A stretch of 64,000 bases of DNA from Solimonas thermocellulolyticum (GCF_040327995.1 NZ_JBEPIJ010000008.1:62001-126000); one strand, 5' to 3'; positions 46,637 to 56,090 are shown, numbered from the stretch's first letter. The notes: generated by a model not told the origin, from the sequence alone. A program made the numbers and translations.

Positions 46637-47625
46637 TGGCGACGGTCTTCGTCACCGGCGGCTCCGGCTACGTCGGCCGCAATCTGATCCGGCATCTGCT
46701 CGCACGCGGCGATCGCGTGCGCGCGCTGGTACGCAGCGCCTCGTCGGCGGCGCTGGTGCAAGGGCTCGGCGCCGAGCCGGTGCATGGCGACCTGCACGCC
46801 GTCGATGCCATGCACACCGGCATGCGTGACTGCGCGGCGGTGTTCCACTGCGCCGCGCTGGTCGACGAATGGGGTGACAAGGCCGCGTTCCAGCGTATCA
46901 ATGTCGACGGCACGCGCCACGTGATCGAGGCCGCGCGCGCCGCCGGCGTGCCGGTGCTGGTCCACGTCAGCACCGAGGCGGTGCTCGCCGATGGCACGCC
47001 GATCATCGACGCCGACGAAACCCGTCCGCTGCCGGCGCATCCGTTGCCGCGCTATCCGGCGACCAAGGCCGAGGCCGAACGCCTCGTACGCGCTGCCGAC
47101 GGCGACGGTCTGCGCACGGTGATCGTGCGTCCGCGCCTGATCTGGGGCAATGACGACAGCTCGGTGCTGAGCAAGCTCGAACACGCCGTCAACGCCGGTC
47201 GTTTCATGTGGGTCGACGGCGGCCGCTATCCGACCTCGACCTGCCACGTCGACAACCTGTGCGAGGCCCTGCTGCTCGCCGCCGAGAAGGGTCGCTGTGG
47301 CGAGGCCTACTTCGTCACCGACGGCGAGCCGGTCGAACTCCGCGGCTTCTTCACCGCGATGCTGCGCACCCGCGGCGTGGACGCCGGCGAGCGCTGCGTG
47401 CCGCACGGCGTCGCCTTGGCGCTGGCGACGGTCGGCGAGAAGCTCTGGGAACTGCTCAGGCTCAAATCCGCGCCGCCAGCCACGCGCATGGCCGTGCGCC
47501 TGATCGGCGAGCCGGTGACCGTGCGCGACGACAAGGCGCGCCGCGAACTCGGCTACGTCGGCCGCATCACGCGCGAACAAGGTCTCTCGACGCTGCGCCG
47601 TCCGCAGGGCGGCGGCTTGACGTAG
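46636..47625 (+). CDS. NAD-dependent epimerase / 3-beta-HSD family protein
   Basis: A 329-residue extended SDR. GGSGYVGRNLIRHLL near the start binds NAD, and YPATKAEAE holds the catalytic Tyr and Lys. The C-terminal ~90 residues follow the 3-beta-hydroxysteroid dehydrogenase pattern more than the sugar-epimerase one. It begins inside the gdhB stop (TGATG); a GTG one codon upstream is an alternative. The substrate is unknown. Confidence 0.85.
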   Translation: MATVFVTGGSGYVGRNLIRHLLARGDRVRALVRSASSAALVQGLGAEPVHGDLHAVDAMHTGMRDCAAVFHCAALVDEWGDKAAFQRINVDGTRHVIEAARAAGVPVLVHVSTEAVLADGTPIIDADETRPLPAHPLPRYPATKAEAERLVRAADGDGLRTVIVRPRLIWGNDDSSVLSKLEHAVNAGRFMWVDGGRYPTSTCHVDNLCEALLLAAEKGRCGEAYFVTDGEPVELRGFFTAMLRTRGVDAGERCVPHGVALALATVGEKLWELLRLKSAPPATRMAVRLIGEPVTVRDDKARRELGYVGRITREQGLSTLRRPQGGGLT

Positions 47626-47644
47626 CGTCGGCGGCCTCAGGCGC

Positions 47645-48727
47645 CTACGGCAGGTGCGGTCTGGCGAGGTATTCCTCGGACTGCATCTCGGTCAGGCGCG
47701 ATTGCGTCCTCTGGAACTCGAAACGCGATTTTTCGCCGACGTAGAGTTCCGTTTGCGGCACCTCGGCGGCGATGATCAGCTTGACGCCGCGATCGTAGAA
47801 CTCGTCGACCAGGTTGATGAAGCGCCGCGCGGCGTCCTCGTGCAGCGCGGTGAGCTGCGGTACGCGTGACAGCAACACGGTGTGGTGGGTGCGCGCGATC
47901 TCGATGTAGTCGGCGGCGCTGCGCGGGCCTTCGCACAGATTGGCGAAGTCGAACCAGGCGACGCCATCGGCGAGGCGGCGACTCTGGATCACACGGCCGT
48001 GGATGTTCAAGACCTCGTTGGCGCGGCCGGGCTCGGGCGCGATGTCGGCGAACCATTCGGCGAGGTTGCGCTCGGCTTGGGCGTCGCTCGGATGGTGGTA
48101 GATCGCGGCGCGGGTCAGCGCGCGTAGCCGGTAGTCGGTGCCGCCGTCGACGTTGAGCACGGCGACGTGCCGCTGCAGCACGTCGATGAACGGCAGGAAG
48201 TTGGCGCGTTGCAGGCCGTTCTCGTAGAGCCGCTCGGGCGGGATGTTGGAGGTCGCGACCAGGGTCACGCCGCGCGCGAACAGGTTCTCGAACAGCCGGC
48301 CTAGGATCATCGCATCGGCGATGTCGGACACGAAGAACTCGTCGAAGCACAGCACGCGCAGCTCGGTGGCGTACTCGGCGGCGACCAGGCGCAGCGGATC
48401 CTGCTCGTCCGGGTAACGGCGGCGGCGTTCGTGTACGTCGAGCATGAAGCGATGGAAGTGCGTGCGCAGCCGCGGGGTGTCGCCGAGCGTCTCGCTGAAG
48501 GCGTCCATCAGCCAGGTCTTGCCGCGACCGACGCCGCCCCACATGTACAGCCCGCGCACGGCGGTCCAGCGCCGCGGACCGATGCCGAACAGGCGCCGCG
48601 GCGGATGCGCGCGCAGCTCGTCGTGGATGCGCTGCAGCGCATCGATCGCGCGCGCCTGCGCCGGGTCGCTGACGAAGCCGGCGCGTCCCAGCGCCTGCGC
48701 GTAGCGTTCGCGCGGCGAAGCGATCAT
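47645..48727 (-). CDS. zapE: Cell division protein ZapE
   Basis: A 360-residue AFG1-type ATPase that acts on the FtsZ ring in Escherichia coli. Walker A is GGVGRGKT, Walker B is VLCFDEFFVSD, and the sensor is ATSNIPP. The start at 48727 (MIASPRERYAQALG) lies 8 nt after the oxidase stop; the frame is open further upstream within the oxidase gene. It is convergent with the epimerase gene. Confidence 0.93.
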   Translation of the reverse strand: MIASPRERYAQALGRAGFVSDPAQARAIDALQRIHDELRAHPPRRLFGIGPRRWTAVRGLYMWGGVGRGKTWLMDAFSETLGDTPRLRTHFHRFMLDVHERRRRYPDEQDPLRLVAAEYATELRVLCFDEFFVSDIADAMILGRLFENLFARGVTLVATSNIPPERLYENGLQRANFLPFIDVLQRHVAVLNVDGGTDYRLRALTRAAIYHHPSDAQAERNLAEWFADIAPEPGRANEVLNIHGRVIQSRRLADGVAWFDFANLCEGPRSAADYIEIARTHHTVLLSRVPQLTALHEDAARRFINLVDEFYDRGVKLIIAAEVPQTELYVGEKSRFEFQRTQSRLTEMQSEEYLARPHLP

Positions 48728-48735
48728 GCCGGCGT

Positions 48736-50058
48736 TCAGCGCAAGGGCTCGCCGAGCACGGCGGCGAGATGCGGATTGAGGAACAGACCGCGCGGATCGA
48801 GCTGCCGGCGCAGTGCGCGAAAGTCGTCGAAGCGCGGGTACAGGCGCTGCAACTGAGGCGCGGTCGAGTCGTGCACCATGCCCCAGTGCGGACGAGCGTC
48901 GTAGCGTTGCATCAGCTCGGCGATCGGCGCGAAGTAATCGCCAAAGCCGGTGTCCGCGTAGGCCGGCACGGTGATGCAGGCGCTGTCGCGCTCGAAGTGT
49001 GGCGACAGCCAGTTGCGGTCGGGTCCGACGAAGCGCACCTCGATGGGGAAATGCACGCGCGCGTCCAGCGCCTTGAACAAGCGGTCGAGCGAGCGCAGCA
49101 CCGTGCCGAGCGCGTCCACCGGTAGCGCGAACTCGAGCTGCTGGAAGCGGTTGCGCCGGCGCAGTGTGTAGGCGCTGCGCGCATCGAGCACGTCGCGACG
49201 GCCGGCGACCAGGCGCGAGGCCAGGCTGCCGCAGCGCTCGGCGATGCGCGGTGCACGCCGTGCCGCCTGCGACATACCGGCGAACACCGCCTTGTCGACG
49301 CCCTGCCGCAGTGTGCGTTGTAGCACCGACAGCCGCGTCGGCCGCTCGCGAGTGACGTCGGCGCAGCGCAGCACCACCGAATCGGTGTACGGAAACCAGA
49401 AGAACTCGCTGTTGCGGTGAGCGCGGCGCAGCTCGGTGAGGCGCTCGAGGGTCTCGCCGAGACTGGCGGCGGCGCTGCTGACGACGAGCCGGTAGTCGTC
49501 GACGCATTGCAGTTCCACATGGGTGATCACGCCGAGCGCGCCGAGCGACACCGCACCGGCGCGCAAAAGGTCTTCGTCGCTCTGCAGCGAGGCGCTGCGC
49601 ACGGTGCCGTCGGCGCAGACCAGACGCAGTCCGGTGACCAGTGAGGAGAGGTTGCCGAAGGCGGCGCCGGTCCCATGCGTGCCGGTGGCGATCGCACCGC
49701 CAATGGTCTGCTCGTCGTAATCGGGCGCGTTCTCGAGCGCGAGACCGTGGCGCGCCAGCGCCTCGGTGAGTCGCCGCAGCCGCGTGCCGGCGCGCGCCCA
49801 GACGCGGCGCCGCTCCAGGTCCACCGACTCGATGCCGGTGAAACGATCGAGCGACAGGTGGTTGTCGTCGGTCCAACACAGCGGCGAGAACGAGTGGCCG
49901 CTGCCGACCACGCGCAGGCGTTCGCCGTCCTCGAAGGCGCGCAGGACTTCCGCCTGGATCTGCTCGATGGTCACCGGATGTGCGCAATACGCCGGTTCGC
50001 AGCGCACGGTGCCTGACCAATTGGTCCACTGATGGGAGCGCGTGGAAAAGAGCGCCAT
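48736..50058 (-). CDS. FAD-linked sugar-lactone oxidase (VAO family)
   Basis: A 440-residue flavoprotein resembling D-arabinono-1,4-lactone and L-gulono-1,4-lactone oxidases. GSGHSFSP holds the histidine that usually carries covalent FAD, and GGAIATGTHGTG binds the pyrophosphate. The C-terminal ALO domain ends RPHWGMVHD and LDPRGLFLN. No signal peptide is seen. Substrate is inferred only at family level. It is followed by zapE on the same strand. Confidence 0.85.
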   Translation of the reverse strand: MALFSTRSHQWTNWSGTVRCEPAYCAHPVTIEQIQAEVLRAFEDGERLRVVGSGHSFSPLCWTDDNHLSLDRFTGIESVDLERRRVWARAGTRLRRLTEALARHGLALENAPDYDEQTIGGAIATGTHGTGAAFGNLSSLVTGLRLVCADGTVRSASLQSDEDLLRAGAVSLGALGVITHVELQCVDDYRLVVSSAAASLGETLERLTELRRAHRNSEFFWFPYTDSVVLRCADVTRERPTRLSVLQRTLRQGVDKAVFAGMSQAARRAPRIAERCGSLASRLVAGRRDVLDARSAYTLRRRNRFQQLEFALPVDALGTVLRSLDRLFKALDARVHFPIEVRFVGPDRNWLSPHFERDSACITVPAYADTGFGDYFAPIAELMQRYDARPHWGMVHDSTAPQLQRLYPRFDDFRALRRQLDPRGLFLNPHLAAVLGEPLR

Positions 50059-50106
50059 GGATTGCGCGGGAGCCTGCGGTGACGACGGCGGCGCAGGATA
50101 CCGGAA

Positions 50107-50850
50107 TCAGCTCGGCGCGTCCGTGCCGGCGCGATCGACCTCGCCGCACAAGGCGAGCACGCGAGCGCGGACTCGATCGCGCAGGGCCAGCGCCGCCTCG
50201 CGTCCGCTGCCTTGCGCGCTGAGCGCGGCGGCGAACTCGATGCGCACCACGCTCCAGCGCGGCAGGTGCCGTCCGCCGCCGTAGAGGCGGCGCGTGCCGC
50301 GGATGCCGGCCGGCACCACCGGCGCCGCCGTGCGTGCGGCGATGACGAAGGCGCCGTCCTTGAATCGCAGCAGGCCGGGTTCGGGCTTGAACGTGCCCTC
50401 GGGGAAGATCGCGATCGGCTCGTCGGCGTACAGGCGGCGCATGAGCTGGCGCGTGAGCTGCGCGCTCTGCTGCGCCGAGGCGCGGTTGACGAAGATCACG
50501 CCCATGCGTCTGAGCGTCAGGCCGACGATGGGCCAGCGCGCCGCACCGTCCTGGACGACGAAGCTGAAGCGCCGCGGCAGTGCCGCGGTCAACACCAGGC
50601 CGTCGAGATAGCTGGCGTGATTGGCGACGACGATACAGCGCCCCGCCGGCAGATGCTCGCGGCCGCGCACGATCAGCGGTACGCCGATGCTGGCGAGCAT
50701 CACGCGCACACCCAGGCGCCCGAGCTCGCGGCGGATCGCAAGCGTCGGACCGGCAATGACGATCAGACAGACGAGCAAGGTCACCGCGACGAAGACGATC
50801 GCCGCGCAGAGCGCGTACACGCCGTGGATGGCACGCTTGAGCATGGCCAC
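50107..50850 (-). CDS. 1-acyl-glycerol-3-phosphate acyltransferase (PlsC family)
   Basis: A 247-residue membrane acyltransferase. Two hydrophobic segments cover about 15-55. The NHASYLDGL motif supplies the HX4D catalytic pair, FVNRAS and FPEGTFKPEPG bind glycerol phosphate, and VVPAGIRGT closes the site. It makes phosphatidic acid or acylates a related lysophospholipid. It lies 5 nt downstream of a possible 40-residue ORF. Confidence 0.88.
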   Translation of the reverse strand: MAMLKRAIHGVYALCAAIVFVAVTLLVCLIVIAGPTLAIRRELGRLGVRVMLASIGVPLIVRGREHLPAGRCIVVANHASYLDGLVLTAALPRRFSFVVQDGAARWPIVGLTLRRMGVIFVNRASAQQSAQLTRQLMRRLYADEPIAIFPEGTFKPEPGLLRFKDGAFVIAARTAAPVVPAGIRGTRRLYGGGRHLPRWSVVRIEFAAALSAQGSGREAALALRDRVRARVLALCGEVDRAGTDAPS

Positions 50851-50855
50851 TTGCC

Positions 50856-50978
50856 TTACGGTTCAGCGGTGAGGATCTCGACGCCGAAGGCTTTCCGGCG
50901 GCCGGGCGTCGCTCGGGGCGAAAGCGGGTGCGGGCGCGGCAGACCGCGGCGGGCGAAGCCGGGGGTATTGGTGTTCAT
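50856..50978 (-). CDS. Possible 40-residue basic protein
   Basis: A 40-codon ORF between rlmL and the acyltransferase. AGGA lies 7-8 nt before the ATG and overlaps the rlmL stop codon, which could couple translation to rlmL. The product has MNTNTPGFARRGLPRPH near its start and eight Arg or Lys in all. Thirty-three of 40 codons end in G or C, fitting local codon use. No family was recognised. Confidence 0.35.
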   Translation of the reverse strand: MNTNTPGFARRGLPRPHPLSPRATPGRRKAFGVEILTAEP

Positions 50979-50987
50979 GCGCTGATC

Positions 50988-53162
50988 CTAGCGGTGACGC
51001 AGCACCCAGCAGCGATGCGCGGGCGGCGGACGCTTGAAGTCCTCGTCGAGCGTCTGCGCGGTGATGTCGTCGATGTGGGCGATCTCAGCGAGCGCGGGGT
51101 CGAGCTTGAAGCCGCGGCGGTTGGTCGAGAAGTACAGCTTGCCGGCCGCCGCGAGCAGGCCCAGGCAATGTTGCAGTAACTCGGTGTGGTCGCGCTGGAT
51201 GTCGAGGGTGCCGTCCATCTTCTTGGAGTTCGAGAACGTCGGCGGATCGCAGAAGATCAGGTCGAACTGCGCACGCTGCGTGCGCCCGTTCTGCTCGGCG
51301 AGCCAGCGGCGCACATCGCAGCGCACGAGGGCATGCGGCGCGAGTGGCTCGTCGGCCGCTGGCGCATGCGCGTACAGCCGCGCACGGATGCCGTTCTGTT
51401 CCAGGTTGCGCTGCGCCCATTCGAGATAGGTGTTCGACAGATCGATCGACAGGGTCTGCCGCGCGCCGCCGACGGCGGCGTGGACGCTGGCCGCGCCGGT
51501 GTAGCAGAACAGGTTGAGCAGGCGCTGGCCGCGCGCTTCGCGCTGCAGGCGCAGACGCAGCGGCCGGTGATCGAGGAACAGGCCGGTGTCGAGGTAGTCG
51601 TCGAAGTTCACCTGCAGCTTGCAGCCGTGCTCGACGACGGTGTGGAAGGCGTCGGTCTGGTTCTGGCGCGTGTACTGCGCCTCGCCCTTTTGCGGCTGGC
51701 GCAGCTTGTAATGGATGCGTGCCGCCGGCAGTTCGAGCACCTGTTGCAGGTGCGCGAGCCCTTCGCGCAGCCGCGCCTGGGCGCGCGCCGGGTCGATGGT
51801 CTTGGGCGCGGCGTATTCCTGCACGTGGGCGTGCAGCTCCGGCGTCGCGTACAAGTCGATGGCGAGCGCGTAGTCCGGCAGGTCGGCGTCGTAGACGCGG
51901 TAGTTCGTCACTCCCGCGCGCCGCGCCCATTTGTTCAGGTGCTTGAGGTTCTTGCGCAACCGGTTGGCGAAGTCGGCGCCGGTGCTGCCGACGGCGCTGG
52001 CTGCGGCGGCACGGATGTCGAACTGCAGCAGCTTGCAGGCGATCGCGCCGTTCCAGAACGCATCGATGCGATCGGCCGACAGGCCGAGCCGTTGGCCGAG
52101 GTCGGACCGCGCGGTGAAGATCGCGGCGCGCCAGCCGCCGAAGCGCTGCTTGAGGTGCACGCCGAGCAGCGAGTAGAGCTTGACCAGCTCGGCCTCGGCG
52201 CCGAGGCGTTCGCCATAGGGCGGGTTGCAGACGATTAGACCCGACACCTTCACCGGCGGGGTCGATGCGAGTGCATCGCCGGGCGTGACCTCGACCCAGT
52301 CGCCGACGCCGGCGCGCGCGGCGTTGTCGCGCGCGGCGCTGACCGCGCGTGGGTCGATGTCGCAGCCCGCGACCGGCGGCCGCGCGGTGGCGAGGCCGGC
52401 GCGGCGCCGGGTCAGGGCCTCGTCGCGCAGCCGATTCCACAGCAGCGGCTCATGGTCGAGCCAGTGCTCGAAGCCCCAGCGTTTGCGCAGCAGACCCGGG
52501 GCGATGTCGGCGGCGATCCACGCGCCTTCGATCAGCAGTGTGCCGGAACCGCACATCGGATCGAACAGCGGCGCCTGCCGCGATGCGAGCTCAGGCCATC
52601 CGGATTTCAGCAGGATCGCCGCGGCCAGATTCTCTTTCAGCGGCGCCTCGACGCCGTCGCGGCGATAGCCGCGCCGGTGCAGGCTGTCGCCGGCCAGATC
52701 CAGGCTCAGCGTCGCGTGCTCGCGTTCGAGGTGCAGGTGGATGCGGATGTCGGGCCGCTCGGTGTCGACGTTCGGCCGCGGCCGTCCGCTATCGCGGAAG
52801 TGGTCGGCGATGGCGTCCTTGACCTTGAGGCCGGCGTAGTGGGTGTGGCCGATGCCATCCGAGCGGCCGGCGACATCCACGGCGAAGCTCGACGTGGCCG
52901 CGAACAGCTCGGGCCAGGCGATGGCGCGGGCCGCGGCGTACAGCGTCTCGGCATCGGTGGCCTCGAAGCGCCGCAGCGGCATCAGCACGCGGCTCGCCAG
53001 CCGCGACCATAGGCAGGCGCGGTAGGCGGTTTCGAGCGTGGCCTGCGCCGATGCCCCACCGCGCTGCGCCTGCACCGCCTGCAGTCCGAGCGACGTCAGC
53101 TCGCTCGCGAGCAGGGCCTCGATGCCGCGCGGGCAGCTCACGAACAGGGGGAAAATGGACAT
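50988..53162 (-). CDS. rlmL: Bifunctional 23S rRNA methyltransferase RlmKL
   Basis: A 724-residue fused enzyme that modifies G2445 (N2) and G2069 (N7) of 23S rRNA. A THUMP domain (about 45-155) is followed by the first methyltransferase, with FDPMCGSGTLLIEGA and NPPYGERLG. The second has LLNLFCYTGAASVHAA and CDPPTFSNSKKM. Both halves are intact. Confidence 0.94.
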   Translation of the reverse strand: MSIFPLFVSCPRGIEALLASELTSLGLQAVQAQRGGASAQATLETAYRACLWSRLASRVLMPLRRFEATDAETLYAAARAIAWPELFAATSSFAVDVAGRSDGIGHTHYAGLKVKDAIADHFRDSGRPRPNVDTERPDIRIHLHLEREHATLSLDLAGDSLHRRGYRRDGVEAPLKENLAAAILLKSGWPELASRQAPLFDPMCGSGTLLIEGAWIAADIAPGLLRKRWGFEHWLDHEPLLWNRLRDEALTRRRAGLATARPPVAGCDIDPRAVSAARDNAARAGVGDWVEVTPGDALASTPPVKVSGLIVCNPPYGERLGAEAELVKLYSLLGVHLKQRFGGWRAAIFTARSDLGQRLGLSADRIDAFWNGAIACKLLQFDIRAAAASAVGSTGADFANRLRKNLKHLNKWARRAGVTNYRVYDADLPDYALAIDLYATPELHAHVQEYAAPKTIDPARAQARLREGLAHLQQVLELPAARIHYKLRQPQKGEAQYTRQNQTDAFHTVVEHGCKLQVNFDDYLDTGLFLDHRPLRLRLQREARGQRLLNLFCYTGAASVHAAVGGARQTLSIDLSNTYLEWAQRNLEQNGIRARLYAHAPAADEPLAPHALVRCDVRRWLAEQNGRTQRAQFDLIFCDPPTFSNSKKMDGTLDIQRDHTELLQHCLGLLAAAGKLYFSTNRRGFKLDPALAEIAHIDDITAQTLDEDFKRPPPAHRCWVLRHR

Positions 53163-53250
53163 GCGGCATTATCGCAGCGGCGGGGATGCATGACGATGCG
53201 CGCGCCGTCTGCGCGCGGTACGGGCGCGGTTCTGCATCGTGTCGTCGGTA

Positions 53251-53757
53251 CTACAGCACGCGCCGATAGGCCTCGAGCACCTCGTCGTTGAAGCAGGCGA
53301 GGATCACGCGGCGCAGCGTGCCGGGAATGTGCGCACGCAGCTCGCGCACGGCGATCGCACAGGCCGCGTCGATGGGGTAGCCGTAGACGCCGCAGGAGAT
53401 CGCGGGGAAGGCGAGGCTCTGCAGCCCGTTCGCTTCGGCCAGTGCCAGCGTGTTGCGGTAGCAGCGCGCCAGCAGCGCCGGCTCGCCGTGCCCGCCGCCG
53501 CGCCAGACCGGGCCGACGGTGTGGATCACCCAGCGTGCCGGTAAGCGAAAGCCCGGCGTGATCCGCGCCTCGCCGGTCGGACAGCCACCGATGCGGCGAC
53601 AGGCGTCGAGCAAGTCGGGTCCGGCGGCGCGATGGATCGCGCCGTCGACGCCGCCGCCGCCGAGCAGGCTCTCGTTGGCGGCATTGACGATCGCATCGAC
53701 GTCGAGCTGGGTGATGTCGGCAAGCCGGGCCTCGATCTGCAGCATGTCGGCATTCAT
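53251..53757 (-). CDS. Macro-domain ADP-ribose hydrolase (YmdB-like)
   Basis: A 168-residue macro domain. VDAIVNAANESLLGGGGVDGAIHRAAG is split into the NAAN and GGGGVDGAIH motifs that bind ADP-ribose, and SLAFPAISCGVYGYP binds the distal ribose. Such proteins remove O-acetyl from O-acetyl-ADP-ribose or ADP-ribose from proteins. It lies 88 nt after the rlmL start on the same strand. Confidence 0.88.
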   Translation of the reverse strand: MNADMLQIEARLADITQLDVDAIVNAANESLLGGGGVDGAIHRAAGPDLLDACRRIGGCPTGEARITPGFRLPARWVIHTVGPVWRGGGHGEPALLARCYRNTLALAEANGLQSLAFPAISCGVYGYPIDAACAIAVRELRAHIPGTLRRVILACFNDEVLEAYRRVL

Positions 53758-53772
53758 GCCGACGATGGTAGG

Positions 53773-54495
53773 TCAGATCAGACCGCGCGCGCGACGGATC
53801 AGTTGGCGCTCGATGCGGTGGAGGGCCTGCGCCAGGCGCTGCCGCGCCTCGCGGTGCAGCCCGGCGAAGCGCAGACCCAGGTGCAGGCGGCCGGCAGCGG
53901 GGCGGGTGCTGCGCACCTCGGCGGCAGTGTCGACTTCGGTATCGGGCAGATGCAGGCGAAGCTGCAGCAGGTCGCCCGACTCGATGGCCGCGTCGCGGCG
54001 CGTGTGCGCGCCGGCCCCCAGATGCGACAGGTCGGTGAGCCGCAGCGCGTGCGCCTCGTCCCCCATCGATGCAGTGACGGTGGTGTTCGGCAGCAGGCGC
54101 ACGCGGTGGGCTGCGCGGCGCTCGAACAAGGCGATCTCGGTCGGCAGTTCGACGCGCAGCGCAGGATGGCCGCCGACGGCGGCGGCACCCAGAACCGGGC
54201 AGGTGAAGCGCAGGTCGCCACCGTCGACGCGGCCGCGTACCGAGAGCACATCGCCGCTGCTCACCGCGAGCGCGGGTTGCGGCGCGTCGAGGTCGAGCCC
54301 GGTCGCCGGGTTCACCGCGAGCACGATGCTCGCATGGGCACCGAAGCCGCCATGACGCCGCAGGCTCAGCGGCTCGCGAGTCACCCGCAGGCGGTGCAGT
54401 ACGGCGAGGATGCGTTCACGTCCGTGCAGCAGCAGCGGCGCCGGTTCGCGGGTCGCGGCCTCCTTGTTCGCTGTGGTGGCTGGGTTCGCGTTCAC
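53773..54495 (-). CDS. ycgR: YcgR-like PilZ protein
   Basis: A 240-residue flagellar brake-like protein. The N-terminal YcgR domain (about 25-120) is followed by a PilZ domain (about 125-225) with the c-di-GMP-binding RRAAHR (RxxxR) and DLSHLGAG (D/NxSxxG) motifs. Bound c-di-GMP usually slows the motor. It overlaps flgN by 4 nt, so it is translated with the flgMN genes. Confidence 0.85.
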   Translation of the reverse strand: MNANPATTANKEAATREPAPLLLHGRERILAVLHRLRVTREPLSLRRHGGFGAHASIVLAVNPATGLDLDAPQPALAVSSGDVLSVRGRVDGGDLRFTCPVLGAAAVGGHPALRVELPTEIALFERRAAHRVRLLPNTTVTASMGDEAHALRLTDLSHLGAGAHTRRDAAIESGDLLQLRLHLPDTEVDTAAEVRSTRPAAGRLHLGLRFAGLHREARQRLAQALHRIERQLIRRARGLI

Positions 54496-54962
54496 GCTGC
54501 GCCGAAGGAGCGGCTGCCGAAACTCAGGCTCTGGGCGCCGCCGCGTCCGTAGGCCGTGAGCGCGCCTGGACGCAGGAGCTGCAGCGCACTGCGGATCTGC
54601 TGCTGGCGCGCGGCGAGCAAGGCGGCGTTGTCGCGGTTGGCCGCGAGACAGTGCGCGGCGAGCTCGGCCAGGCGGCGCCCGGCTTGGGGCTCGACGCCGG
54701 AGGCCGCGAGCAGCGCGTGCAGGCCGTCGAGGCCAGCGGCCACACGCTGCTGCTCGATGTCACGACTCAGGCGTTCGATTTCGACCGCGTGCGCGTGTTT
54801 GTCGCGGGTGAGGGTCTCCAGCGCGGCGACGTCGTTGCCGAGGAGTGCTTCGCGTTCCCGCGCCAGTAGCGTGGCCAGCGCCTCGGTGCCGGCGATCAGC
54901 GCCTCGATACGCGCGCAAAGAGCGCTTGGCGCCGGGGCGGTGGCGTGTTGCTCGAAGGTCAT
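54492..54962 (-). CDS. flgN: Flagellar chaperone FlgN
   Basis: A 156-residue helical protein with ALCARIEALIAGTEALATLLARER at its start, typical of FlgN. It holds hook-filament junction proteins for export. The ATG at 54962 overlaps the flgM stop (ATGA); an upstream in-frame ATG at 54980 would lie inside flgM. Its end overlaps ycgR. Confidence 0.85.
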   Translation of the reverse strand: MTFEQHATAPAPSALCARIEALIAGTEALATLLAREREALLGNDVAALETLTRDKHAHAVEIERLSRDIEQQRVAAGLDGLHALLAASGVEPQAGRRLAELAAHCLAANRDNAALLAARQQQIRSALQLLRPGALTAYGRGGAQSLSFGSRSFGAA

Positions 54963-55270
54963 GATCGCTGCAGTGCCCATTCAAAGCGCAGCAGCTTGTC
55001 GGCGATGCGCTGCGGGTCGACCGAGTACCGGCCCTCGGCCAGCGCCAGCCGTGTTTCGGCGACGCGCTTGCCGTCGATCGTCGGCGCTGCCGCGATGTGC
55101 TCGCGCAGCTCGGCCAGCATCCGTGCCGTGTCGGTCAGGCGCACCGAGTCGGCGGGTGTGACGGCGCCTATCGTGCCCTGCTTGCCGGCCTGCGCCGACG
55201 GCACGGCCGCGCCCACCCGCGGCGGCGTCGCCGCGGCTTGCGGGCCATAGGACTCGATCTTGCCGGTCAT
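54959..55270 (-). CDS. flgM: Anti-sigma-28 factor FlgM
   Basis: A 103-residue protein. A disordered N-terminal half is followed by VRLTDTARMLAELREHIAAAP and a C-terminal helical region (YSVDPQRIADKLLRFEWAL) that binds FliA. It is exported when the hook is complete. A FliA promoter lies directly upstream, giving feedback control. Confidence 0.92.
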   Translation of the reverse strand: MTGKIESYGPQAAATPPRVGAAVPSAQAGKQGTIGAVTPADSVRLTDTARMLAELREHIAAAPTIDGKRVAETRLALAEGRYSVDPQRIADKLLRFEWALQRS

Positions 55271-55305
55271 GCGCGCGACTCCGTGTCAGCTTCGTCTCGG
55301 CCGCC

Positions 55306-55332
55306 TTATCGGCCGCCCGGCGAAGAACTTGA
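55306..55332 (-). promoter_or_regulatory. FliA (sigma-28) promoter of flgM
   Basis: On the minus strand TCAA (55332-55329) and GCCGATAA (55313-55306) are 15 nt apart, a near-perfect sigma-28 site. The predicted transcript start is about 27 nt before the flgM ATG. flgM can thus be made without the upstream flgA. Confidence 0.8.
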
Positions 55333-55363
55333 GGCCGAAGCTCGCAGACTAGGGCAGGTGCGC

Positions 55364-56044
55364 TCACAGCGCGATCTCGACCACGCCGTCGGCGCTGACC
55401 ACGCCCTCAATGATGCGTTTGGACGCGCTGTTGCGCACGCGCACGCGCTCACCGCGCGCGCCAGCGGCGAGCGCCGTGCCTTCGGCGCGCACTTCGATGC
55501 CCGCGCCGCGGCCGATCAGGGTCACGGTCTGCCCGCGCTTGACGAGCTGCGGCGGTCGCGCGTCGCCGGGGGTGAGCACGGCGCCGGAGGGCAGGGCGCG
55601 ACGGGCTTGGAGCCCCGCAGCCTCCTCCAGCGAGGCGACGTAGCCGAACGGCAGCGCGGCCACATCGCGCATCTCAAGGCGCAGCCGCGCAGGGTCGAGG
55701 CGCTCGCCGGGCGCGACCGCCTGCGCCAGCACCACGACCAGCCTCAAGTCGCTGATCCGCACTGGCACGTAGACGGTCCACGGCGGGCGGGTGCAGCGCA
55801 CGGTCACGCTGGTCTGCGCGCCGCGCAGCGTCGGCGGATCGGCGAGCGGTGTCTCGGTACAGGCCGGCAGCCGCAGCCGCGGGTCGAGTACCCCGCCGCT
55901 GACCCGCGCGCTCGCCGGCATCTGGGCGGCGACCGCGGCGATGGCGACGCTTTGGATGCGCGCCGGATCCTCGATGCGGTCGGCGCGCACGGCATCCGTT
56001 GCCAGCAGCGCGAGGGCAGTCAGGGTCAGGGGCAGGGCTCTCAT
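55364..56044 (-). CDS. flgA: Flagellar P-ring assembly chaperone FlgA
   Basis: A 226-residue periplasmic protein. The signal peptide is MRALPLTLTALALLATDAVRA. The C-terminal SAF domain contains LVKRGQTVTLIGRGAGIEV and a final VVSADGVVEIAL. The start at 56044 begins the signal peptide; the longer frame starts 35 codons upstream and lacks a hydrophobic start. It is divergent from cheV. Confidence 0.9.
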   Translation of the reverse strand: MRALPLTLTALALLATDAVRADRIEDPARIQSVAIAAVAAQMPASARVSGGVLDPRLRLPACTETPLADPPTLRGAQTSVTVRCTRPPWTVYVPVRISDLRLVVVLAQAVAPGERLDPARLRLEMRDVAALPFGYVASLEEAAGLQARRALPSGAVLTPGDARPPQLVKRGQTVTLIGRGAGIEVRAEGTALAAGARGERVRVRNSASKRIIEGVVSADGVVEIAL

Positions 56045-56090
56045 GCCCTGTGTGCTACAAGCCGCGTGCCAGCGGGTCCGTTCTCGCCGA

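Noticed and set aside
56057..56071. TGGCACGCGGCTTGT on the minus strand before flgA, resembling a sigma-54 site
   Set aside because: The -12 reads TTGT and lies only about 13 nt from the flgA ATG, leaving almost no leader. A promoter is not supported.
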